Shown piece by piece: positions 1-4,681 of a DNA stretch of 5,414 nt. A program made the translations under genes and the position numbers. This DNA is from CAWULT01 sp963923455. Its GTDB lineage: Bacteria > Acidobacteriota > Vicinamibacteria > Vicinamibacterales > UBA2999. How positions within the stretch are numbered: position 1 is the first letter of the stretch; the number at the start of each line of letters is the position of its first letter. The stretch lies in contig CAWULT010000196.1 of assembly GCA_963923455.1 (NCBI GenBank), positions 1 to 5,414 on the forward strand. The letters are read 5' to 3'. Under the pieces are notes generated by a model. The model saw nothing but the letters and a program-made list of their open reading frames with translations. It was not told the DNA's origin and did not search any database.

Positions 1-1
1 C

Positions 2-148
2 GCGCTGGCGTGGCTGGCGGCGCAGCCGGCCGTCGTGTCGCCGATTGCCAGCGCGCGGACGGCGGCGCAGCTGGCCGACCTGCTGCCGATGGCCACGCTG
101 GGACTGGCGGCCGACGAGATCGCACGGCTCACCGCCGCGTCGGCCTGA
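2..148 (+). CDS. Aldo/keto reductase, C-terminal end (partial, 5' cut by window)
   Basis: Only the last 48 codons are visible, read in the frame that starts at base 2 and ends at the TGA at 146-148. The peptide begins ALAWLAAQPAVVSPIAS and continues with a TAAQLADLLP segment and a final LAADEIARLTAASA. This matches the end of NADPH-dependent aldo/keto reductases of the COG0667 type: the ALAWL helix, the V-x-x-PI-x-(S/G) strand with following Ala/Arg that contact the 2'-phosphate of NADPH, the xxQLxxLL helix and a final DEIxxL helix. Such enzymes are cytosolic TIM-barrel oxidoreductases that reduce aldehydes or ketones. The catalytic Asp-Tyr-Lys-His residues lie upstream of the window, so the substrate cannot be inferred. 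The gene converges on the cyclophilin gene, with a hairpin between them. The family call is fairly firm; no finer subfamily is offered. Confidence 0.82.
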   Translation, partial: ALAWLAAQPAVVSPIASARTAAQLADLLPMATLGLAADEIARLTAASA

Positions 149-153
149 GACGC

Positions 154-182
154 CGCGCGCGGCCCCTTCCGGGCCGCGTGCG
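154..182. terminator. GC-rich hairpin between convergent genes, possible bidirectional terminator
   Basis: Bases 154-165 pair with 171-182: 12 pairs, one of them a G-T wobble (157/179), around a five-base loop CTTCC (166-170). The hairpin begins six bases after the aldo/keto reductase stop and ends 12 bases before the cyclophilin stop on the other strand, which is where a shared terminator would sit. Neither side has a T-run, so this is not a classical intrinsic terminator. Terminator activity is inferred from position and stem strength only. Confidence 0.5.
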
Positions 183-194
183 CCGGCCTCGCGC

Positions 195-821
195 TCACGG
201 CCGGACGGTGATCTTCCTGATGACTGGCGGGGTCGTGGGCTGGCTGTCCTCACCGCTCAGGCCGCGCGTGGTCGGCGTGTCCGCGATGGCGTCGACGGTC
301 TCGATGCCCTTGATCACGCGCGCGAACATCACGTAGTTCGGCGGCAGCGGGTAGTCCGCGTGCATGATGAAGAACTGGCTGCCGTTGGTGTTCGGGCCGG
401 CGTTGGCCATCGCCAGTATGCCGCGGCGGTAGCCGTCACGATAGAGCTGCGAGTCAGGCGCGAGTTCGTCCTCGAACGTGCCGCCCCAGGCGCTTTCTCC
501 GCCCGTGCCGTCGCCCGACGGATCGCCGCCCTGGATCATGAAGCCCCTGACGATGCGGTGAAACGTGAGCCCGTCGTAGTAGCCGTGCTCGGCCAGCAGC
601 CGGAAGTTCTCGACGGCCTTCGGGGCCGCATTGGGCAGGAACTCGATCTCGATCGTGCCCTTGTCCGTTTCGATCACCGCATGGTTGCCCCCGGAACTCT
701 TCGCCCCTGCGGGGACCTTGGGATTGCCGCCCGACGGGGAGCCGCAGGCGGTCGCGACGAACGCGGCCAGGACGACCGGCAGGACTCGGAACCATGGGCG
801 GAGGGTGTTCAGGGATCGCAT
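195..821 (-). CDS. Lipoprotein peptidyl-prolyl cis-trans isomerase, cyclophilin type
   Basis: A 208-residue protein that catalyses cis-trans isomerisation of X-Pro bonds and probably assists folding outside the cytoplasm. Residues 1-25 form a lipoprotein signal peptide: a basic start, a hydrophobic VLPVVLAAFVATA core, then Cys26 followed by a Gly/Ser/Pro-rich linker to about residue 46. The cyclophilin domain runs from about 47 to 208. It shows FHRIVRGFMIQGGDPSGDG at 87-105, including the catalytic Arg89 and Gln97, and then GILAMANAGPNTNGSQFFI at 134-152 with Phe150 in the hydrophobic pocket. The segment after it, YPLPPNYVMF, has no Trp/His pair like Trp121/His126 of human CypA, as in many short bacterial cyclophilins. 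The start at 821 gives an intact signal peptide. There is no clear Shine-Dalgarno, but a TATCCT box lies six bases upstream. The gene stands 156 bases downstream of the propeller gene on the same strand. Membrane attachment is predicted; whether it faces the periplasm depends on the cell envelope type. Confidence 0.95.
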   Translation of the reverse strand: MRSLNTLRPWFRVLPVVLAAFVATACGSPSGGNPKVPAGAKSSGGNHAVIETDKGTIEIEFLPNAAPKAVENFRLLAEHGYYDGLTFHRIVRGFMIQGGDPSGDGTGGESAWGGTFEDELAPDSQLYRDGYRRGILAMANAGPNTNGSQFFIMHADYPLPPNYVMFARVIKGIETVDAIADTPTTRGLSGEDSQPTTPPVIRKITVRP

Positions 822-827
822 CGGACG

Positions 828-833
828 AGGATA
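828..833 (-). promoter_or_regulatory. Candidate -10 box for the cyclophilin gene (leaderless start)
   Basis: Read on the minus strand the hexamer is TATCCT, followed by six bases and then the ATG at 821. This fits the TANNNT -10 pattern, with transcription starting at or next to the ATG. No convincing -35 is visible. It is supported by the same arrangement at two other genes in this window, but it is a pattern call only. Confidence 0.35.
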
Positions 834-907
834 GGCGATTCGCGTCGCCGGGGCCAGGGGCCGACGGCCGCCGGCGGAGGCCCGAGTCGTCCTCGGCGAG
901 ACGATGG

Positions 908-971
908 GACCGTCGCCCGACGGACGGGGCCATGCCTCTGCAGGGCAGGCCCGGTCCGTCGCGCGACGGTC
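908..971. repeat. Long imperfect palindrome / hairpin just downstream of the propeller gene
   Basis: Bases 908-936 pair with 944-971 to give 26 Watson-Crick pairs in blocks of 9, 8, 5 and 4. The interruptions are two mismatches (917/962 and 926/953) and one bulged A (932). The loop is seven bases (937-943, TCTGCAG on the plus strand). The structure begins six bases after the propeller gene's stop codon on the minus strand and lies 86 bases before the cyclophilin start. It would make a very stable RNA hairpin on either strand. There is no following T-run, so it could be a non-canonical terminator, an mRNA 3'-end protector, or a copy of a dispersed palindromic repeat. The pairing is directly visible; the role is inferred. 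Confidence 0.7.
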
Positions 972-977
972 GCCGTC

Positions 978-2393
978 TCAGCGAGAGAAGACCGCGCGCA
1001 CCGCGCGCGTGTCGATCATGGTGACGGTGCACGTCGGCTGCGAACCCGCGCACGCCCCCTGCCAGCCCAGGAAGGCGGAGCCCTTCTTCGGCTGGGCCGT
1101 CAGTGTCACCAGGGTCCCGCTGGCGTAGGTTGCCGAGCAGGCACGCCCGCAGCGGATGCCTCGCATGTCGCTCGTCACCGTGCCGCCGGCGCCCTTGCCG
1201 GACTCCTCCAACCTGACGTAGAGGCCGAAGGTCTCCGCGGCCGCACCCGTACCGGGGCGCCGCCCCCAATCCGGGTTCGTGGCGTCGCCGCCGTTCGGCA
1301 CGGGTGAGACCGGTCCGGTGGCGCCGAGCGCTGCGATCGTCGCCGGCGCCGGCAGCGGCAGCGTCGTCGGGGCGGGCATGGTGTAGAGACCGGAGACGCC
1401 GCTGCCGTCCACACGGGAGAACAGGATCTGCGAGCCGTCGGGAGACCAGGTGGGCCACAGGTCGTTCACGGCCGGGTCGGCACTGAGGTTCGTCGCCCCG
1501 CTTCCGTCGCGGTTGACCGCCCAGATCTGCCACGGCCCGCAGCACGACGGCACCTGGGCCTGGCTCATGAAGACGAGCATCCGGCCGTCGGGCGACCAGG
1601 CGGGCGCTCGATCCTCCTCGAGGAATCGCGCGCGGTCGGAATTGCGGTCGCCGACCGACAGGATCTGCTCGCCGCTGCCGTCCGGATTGACGGTCACGAT
1701 CTCCCACTGCGCGCCTTCGATCGGCGCGCCGGTGATCGGATCCGGGTAGGTTTCGAGACGCACGCCGGCGAACGCGATCTTGCCGCCGTCCGGCGACCAG
1801 ACGGGTTCGATCTCGTCGGCGTCGACCAGGCTTCCGCTGAAGGAGACCGGCCCGGTGATGGTGGTCTCGGAACCCGAGACCAGATCGACGACGACGATGT
1901 CGGCCTGAATGGACACGGGCGAACCAGGATTGTTCCGCACGAAGGCGATCTGCGTTCCGCCGGGAGACCACGTCGGGACCGACGCGTAGGGGTAGGTGGT
2001 CGTCGTCGTGATGGCGGCTGACTTGTTGGCGCCGTCGGCGTCCATCAAGCGCAAGTCGAAGATCGCGTTGAAGCCGTCGAAGTAGGCGATGCGTTGCCCG
2101 TCGGGCGACCACGCCGGGCTGAGCTCGTTTCGCTCAGCCGAGTTCGTGACGTTCACCCGATTGCTCCCGTCCGCCTCCATGACGAAGATGTCGCACTGTG
2201 TGCCCACGAACGGAATCGCACTGGGGAGACCGCAGACCTCGTACGCGATCTGCCCGTTGACCGACGTCGACTGGGCCGACGCGGTCGCCGCGTGCGCGAT
2301 CACGGCGGCCGCAATCACCGCAGCCCACCGCGACCCTCGGCCCGCCCATCGTGCGGGCCGTGCGTGATGGCCCCTTGCACCCTGATTCACCAT
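978..2393 (-). CDS. Secreted TolB-like PD40 beta-propeller protein with C-terminal cysteine-rich repeat domain
   Basis: A 471-residue exported protein of unknown specific role. Residues 1-41 look like a long signal peptide: an Arg-rich start, hydrophobic WAAVIAAAVIAHAATA, and probable cleavage after ASA (38-40). Five PD40/WD40-like motifs follow: AWSPDGQRIAY (94-104), TWSPGGTQIAF (141-151), VWSPDGGKIAF (198-208), AWSPDGRMLVF (265-275) and TWSPDGSQILF (315-325). Each is preceded by a strand of the D-I-x-V-x-x-x-DGS kind, and NPDWG (373-377) looks like a worn sixth copy, so a six-bladed TolB-like propeller is likely. After a Pro/Ala-rich linker (about 339-400), residues 403-469 form a small domain with Cys415, Cys419, Cys448 and Cys455 and an FLGWQGAC core. 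This resembles the InlB-B-like bacterial repeat domain (Flg_new_2 type). The start at 2393 is set by AGGAG at 2401-2405, seven bases upstream. It is unlikely to be true TolB, because no pal, tolA or ybgF neighbours are seen and the C-terminal domain is absent from TolB. Confidence 0.88.
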   Translation of the reverse strand: MVNQGARGHHARPARWAGRGSRWAAVIAAAVIAHAATASAQSTSVNGQIAYEVCGLPSAIPFVGTQCDIFVMEADGSNRVNVTNSAERNELSPAWSPDGQRIAYFDGFNAIFDLRLMDADGANKSAAITTTTTYPYASVPTWSPGGTQIAFVRNNPGSPVSIQADIVVVDLVSGSETTITGPVSFSGSLVDADEIEPVWSPDGGKIAFAGVRLETYPDPITGAPIEGAQWEIVTVNPDGSGEQILSVGDRNSDRARFLEEDRAPAWSPDGRMLVFMSQAQVPSCCGPWQIWAVNRDGSGATNLSADPAVNDLWPTWSPDGSQILFSRVDGSGVSGLYTMPAPTTLPLPAPATIAALGATGPVSPVPNGGDATNPDWGRRPGTGAAAETFGLYVRLEESGKGAGGTVTSDMRGIRCGRACSATYASGTLVTLTAQPKKGSAFLGWQGACAGSQPTCTVTMIDTRAVRAVFSR

Positions 2394-2400
2394 TCAGTCG

Positions 2401-2405
2401 CTCCT
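2401..2405 (-). promoter_or_regulatory. Shine-Dalgarno site of the propeller gene
   Basis: Read on the minus strand this is AGGAG, seven bases before the ATG at 2393. It fixes the start and gives the intact signal peptide. Confidence 0.75.
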
Positions 2406-2535
2406 GTTCACGCCGCCGTCCTCGGCGAAACGTACGCGGCTCGCCGCTGCAAGGCTCACGCCAGGAGCGGGGCGGGGATTGGTGACGGACGGGGGGGTCG
2501 CGAAAGCGCCGCGCGCGCGCCTGTTCGCCGTAGCC

Positions 2536-2549
2536 GGTAACTTCTTACC
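2536..2549. promoter_or_regulatory. GGTAA-CTTC-TTACC dyad, candidate operator upstream of the propeller gene
   Basis: A perfect five-base inverted repeat, GGTAA/TTACC, with a four-base spacer sits in an AT-richer patch (about 2536-2570) of the 246-base gap between mfnB and the propeller gene. On the minus strand it follows TTGAGC (2568-2563), a weak -35-like hexamer, and overlaps TAAGAA as a poor -10, separated by 15 bases. It could be a repressor or activator site, or part of a promoter for the propeller gene, whose ATG is about 140 bases away. The rest of the gap (2394-2535) shows only GC-rich sequence, a run of seven G (2491-2497) and a CG-alternating tract near 2509-2520. Confidence 0.35.
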
Positions 2550-2615
2550 TGTCACGGTTGCAGCTCAACAGCGACGGGCTGGCGCGATCGGACGTTCCAC
2601 CGCGGTCGTCATGGA

Positions 2616-2632
2616 CGGCTCACGCGGAGCCG
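2616..2632 (-). terminator. Small hairpin after mfnB, weak terminator candidate
   Basis: CGGCTC (2616-2621) and GAGCCG (2627-2632) form six perfect pairs around a five-base loop. The hairpin begins seven bases past the mfnB stop on the minus strand. No T-run follows, so termination is only a possibility. Confidence 0.3.
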
Positions 2633-2639
2633 GCTCGGT

Positions 2640-3407
2640 TCAGCATCGTCCATGGGTGATGGCAGTGCGCAGCACCCGGACGCGCTGCGCGGACGTCCGC
2701 CCGGTCCGCCCGCCCTCGCACGCCGCGCCTCGAACCCCGGCGATCTCAGCCCCGACGCCGCGGGCGAGGGCACCGACGTCGTCCGCCGTGAGTCGCCCGG
2801 CGAGCATCGGCACCAAGCCCCGTGCGCGCGCCTCCGCCGTCCAGCGAGCCAGGGCCTCGACCGTCATCAGGCGGAGCAACCCGGGGCCGGTCTTCGTCCG
2901 CGTGTCGATCAGGACGCCGGTGGCGGCGGTCTCGGTTGCGATGCCGAGCACGTCCTCCGGCGACGGGCCGTCGAGCGCGTCGGCGTATGCCACGACGACC
3001 ACGCCGGCCGGATCCGCGGTCGGACTTCCGGGCGCCGCGGATCGCGCGCCCCGCACCGCGGCTGCGACCAGCGCGCGGGCCCTGGCGGCGTCCGCCACGC
3101 CCGCGAGTCCGATCTTGACCAAGCGGACGCCGGCAGCGGCGAAGTCATGCGCGAGCGCTTCGACCTCGGCCTCGCTCGAGGCGTCACCGATCGCGGCGGT
3201 GACCGGACAGGCGACGCCGACGGCGGCGACGATCTCGCGCAGCGTGTCGATCGACACCGCGCCAAGCGGGCCCGACGCCGGATCCTTCGCGTCGATGAGA
3301 TCCGCCCCGCCCTCGAGCGCCGCGCGCGCCTCGTCCGCGCTCGACACGCTGACCAGGAGACGCATGATCAGAGGTCCGCGGCCCGCGATGCCGGTGTGAC
3401 TCGCCAT
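2640..3407 (-). CDS. mfnB: (5-formylfuran-3-yl)methyl phosphate synthase, MfnB family (DUF556)
   Basis: MfnB condenses two glyceraldehyde-3-phosphate molecules into 4-(hydroxymethyl)-2-furancarboxaldehyde phosphate (EC 4.2.3.153), the furan precursor of methanofuran. It is cytosolic with a TIM-barrel fold. Numbered from the inner Met at 3365 (residue 15 of the long form), the protein begins MRLLVSVSSADEARAALEGG, then has DLIDAKDP with Lys27, the Schiff-base lysine position of the Methanocaldococcus enzyme. VKIGL follows with Lys84, then LIDTRTK with Asp154 and Lys158 (the Asp151/Lys155 pair), LAGRL, and GVRGAAC near the end. The length from that Met is 241 residues, close to the archaeal 235. 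The family alignment favours the start at 3365. The start at 3407 has a TAGCAT box six bases upstream that fits a leaderless mRNA, so the longer form is listed. The gene diverges from the SDR-pterin operon. In bacteria this family goes with H4MPT/methanofuran-linked formaldehyde oxidation. All key residues are present; identity is well supported. Confidence 0.93.
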   Translation of the reverse strand: MASHTGIAGRGPLIMRLLVSVSSADEARAALEGGADLIDAKDPASGPLGAVSIDTLREIVAAVGVACPVTAAIGDASSEAEVEALAHDFAAAGVRLVKIGLAGVADAARARALVAAAVRGARSAAPGSPTADPAGVVVVAYADALDGPSPEDVLGIATETAATGVLIDTRTKTGPGLLRLMTVEALARWTAEARARGLVPMLAGRLTADDVGALARGVGAEIAGVRGAACEGGRTGRTSAQRVRVLRTAITHGRC

Positions 3408-3413
3408 TCCCGT

Positions 3414-3419
3414 ATGCTA
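3414..3419 (-). promoter_or_regulatory. Candidate -10 box for mfnB
   Basis: On the minus strand this reads TAGCAT, six bases before the ATG at 3407. If it is a promoter, the mRNA would start at that ATG, or carry a leader of about 42 bases if translation begins at 3365. There is no convincing -35. It lies in the 92-base spacer (3408-3499) shared with the divergent SDR gene. Confidence 0.3.
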
Positions 3420-3484
3420 GCCCGCCCGCGACGGCCGGTGTCGCCCCGGGCGCCCACGGGTGCGGCCGGCGGTGCCAGGGGCGC

Positions 3485-3490
3485 TATGAT
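3485..3490 (+). promoter_or_regulatory. Candidate -10 box for the SDR-pcd-DHPS-like operon
   Basis: TATGAT lies nine bases before the ATG at 3500, a near-consensus -10 that differs from TATAAT at one base. The expected start of transcription falls within a few bases of the ATG, so the mRNA may be leaderless. The -35 region (3462-3467, GCGGCC) is not recognisable, and there is no Shine-Dalgarno at normal spacing. Confidence 0.4.
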
Positions 3491-3499
3491 CGAACGGTC

Positions 3500-4270
3500 A
3501 TGTTCCACGTGCAGCGCGATGCCCTCACCGGCCGGGGCGTGCTCGTGACCGGCGGGTCGAGCGGCATCGGCCGGGCGATCGCGCTGGCGGCGGCGCGCGC
3601 CGGCGCCGATGTCGTGCTCACCTATCGCGCCAACGACGCCGGCGCCCGGCGGACGGTGGACGAGATCCGGGCGCTCGGGCGGGCGGCGCACGCCGTTCAG
3701 CTCGACCTGACCGACGACGACGCGATCCGCCGGGCGGGCGTCGCCGCGCGCGACGCGCTCGGTCGCCTCGACGTCTGGGTGAACAACGCCGGGGCCGACA
3801 TCCTGACGGGCGAAGGGGCGGCCCTCACCGACGTGCAGAAGCTGGATCTCCTCCTGTCGGTGGACCTGCGTGGAACGGTGCTCGCTTCGTGGCACGCCGC
3901 GGAGCTGTTGGCGCGGCACGAGGGCGGCGTGATCGTCAACATGAGCTGGGATCACGTGCTGACCGGCATGGCCGGCGTGAACCCGCAGATGTTCGCGGCG
4001 GTCAAGGGCGGCGTGCTGGCGTTCAGCAAGTCGCTGGCGCGCTCGGTGGCGCCGCGGGTGCGCGTCAACGTGATCGCGCCGGGCTGGATCGCCACCGCGT
4101 TCGGCGATGGCCTCGACGACGCGATACGCCAGCAGATCGCCGGCGCCACGCCGCTGCAGCGCTGGGGCACGCCGGACGACGTCGCCGGCGCCGTCGTCTT
4201 CCTCGCATCGCCGTCCGCGTCGTTCCTCACGGGACAGATGCTGATGGTGGGCGGCGGCCTCGTGATGTGA
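3500..4270 (+). CDS. Atypical short-chain dehydrogenase/reductase (SDR) linked to pterin-cofactor genes
   Basis: A 256-residue cytosolic Rossmann-fold protein of classical SDR length. The dinucleotide motif TGGSSGIG is at 17-24, NNAG at 95-98, Arg43 after the second strand hints at NADP(H), and PGWIAT at 194-199 plus the LTGQ-containing C-terminus (243-246) are standard. The active site is not. The usual Asn of the N-S-Y-K tetrad is Asp122 (SVDLRG). The Ser position aligns with Trp150 in NMSWDHV, with Ser149 and Asp151 beside it. The Tyr of YxxxK is Phe165 (MFAAVK). Only Lys169 remains. The gene opens a plus-strand operon, 42 bases before the dehydratase and next to a DHPS-like gene. Pterin-reducing SDRs exist (PTR1, FolM), so a role in dihydropterin or dihydromethanopterin reduction is a plausible inference, but those enzymes keep their Tyr. 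A simple FabG annotation would be misleading. The start at 3500 gives a normal SDR N-terminus. Confidence 0.9.
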   Translation: MFHVQRDALTGRGVLVTGGSSGIGRAIALAAARAGADVVLTYRANDAGARRTVDEIRALGRAAHAVQLDLTDDDAIRRAGVAARDALGRLDVWVNNAGADILTGEGAALTDVQKLDLLLSVDLRGTVLASWHAAELLARHEGGVIVNMSWDHVLTGMAGVNPQMFAAVKGGVLAFSKSLARSVAPRVRVNVIAPGWIATAFGDGLDDAIRQQIAGATPLQRWGTPDDVAGAVVFLASPSASFLTGQMLMVGGGLVM

Positions 4271-4301
4271 GCACGTCGCGGCACGCGTACCACCTCTGAT
4301 C

Positions 4302-4306
4302 AGGAG
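4302..4306 (+). promoter_or_regulatory. Shine-Dalgarno site of the dehydratase gene
   Basis: AGGAG lies six bases before the ATG at 4313, in the 42-base gap after the SDR stop. It supports that start and independent ribosome loading within the operon. Confidence 0.75.
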
Positions 4307-4312
4307 ACGTCC

Positions 4313-4681
4313 ATGGGCACACCCGAGCGCACCTACACGGACGCCGAAGTGACCGAACGCCTGGCCGCGGAGCTGCCCGGCTGGTATCTCGAGAACGGCT
4401 GGATCCGCCGCGTCTACGCCACCGACGGCTGGGGTACCACGCTGATGCTGGTCAACGCGATCGGTTTCCTTGCCGAGGCCGCGGACCATCACCCCGACCT
4501 CTCCGTGTCGTGGGCGCGCGTGACCGTGAAGCTGGCCACGCACAGCGCGAACGGCATCACCGACAAGGATCTCGGGCTGGCGCGCCGCATCGAGGACGTC
4601 GTGCTGTGGCGGCCGGGCGAGGGCAGCCCGTTCAAGGGCCGCCCGCCCCGCTGGGTGCGCGGCGGCGATCCGCGCGGATGA
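4313..4681 (+). CDS. pcd: Pterin-4a-carbinolamine dehydratase (PCD/DCoH family)
   Basis: A 122-residue cytosolic enzyme of the 4a-hydroxytetrahydrobiopterin dehydratase family (EC 4.2.1.96 activity), which removes water from 4a-hydroxy-tetrahydropterins to give quinonoid dihydropterin. The sequence shows LPGWYLENGWIRRVY (21-35), EAADHHPDLSVSW (55-67) with His59 and His60, and THSANGITDKD (76-86) with His77; these match the catalytic His trio of rat DCoH (His61, His62, His79). The domain ends near residue 98. A further 24 residues form a basic, Pro/Gly-rich tail (RPGEGSPFKGRPPRW) that short family members lack. No phenylalanine hydroxylase gene is in view. The neighbours are an SDR and a DHPS-like protein, and the stop overlaps the next start (ATGA). 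A role in H4MPT synthesis or recycling is therefore more likely than aromatic amino acid hydroxylation, though that is inference from context. Confidence 0.92.
   Translation: MGTPERTYTDAEVTERLAAELPGWYLENGWIRRVYATDGWGTTLMLVNAIGFLAEAADHHPDLSVSWARVTVKLATHSANGITDKDLGLARRIEDVVLWRPGEGSPFKGRPPRWVRGGDPRG

Noticed and set aside
45..1307. A 420-codon plus-strand open frame
   Set aside because: It is antisense to the cyclophilin and propeller genes, is Arg/Ala/Pro-rich with no recognisable motif, and reflects the scarcity of stop codons in GC-rich DNA.
454..2112. A 552-codon minus-strand open frame
   Set aside because: It is a shifted frame across the propeller and cyclophilin genes, with low-complexity Arg-rich translation and no domain; the true frames carry clear signal peptides and family motifs.
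978..2393. Annotation of the propeller protein as TolB of the Tol-Pal system
   Set aside because: No TolB N-terminal domain, no tol/pal neighbours, and an unrelated C-terminal cysteine domain; only the PD40 repeats are shared.
2491..2520. G7 run and CG-alternating tract as a functional repeat or phase-variable tract
   Set aside because: It lies in a non-coding gap of very GC-rich DNA and is too far from either start to suggest switching; likely composition.
2627..2636. Perfect palindrome GAGCCGGCTC as an operator
   Set aside because: It partly overlaps the small hairpin after mfnB, lies downstream of that gene rather than at a promoter, and short GC palindromes are common here.
2479..3548. 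Two long plus-strand open frames opposite mfnB
   Set aside because: Both are antisense shadows of mfnB with Ser/Ala/Thr- or Arg-rich composition and no recognisable domain.
3500..4270. Annotation of the SDR as FabG (3-oxoacyl-ACP reductase)
   Set aside because: The catalytic Tyr, Ser and Asn positions are replaced and the neighbours are pterin genes, not fatty acid synthesis genes.
3368..4543. A 391-codon minus-strand open frame
   Set aside because: It is antisense to the SDR and dehydratase, whose catalytic motifs and ribosome sites are convincing; the antisense product is His/Arg-rich with no motif.
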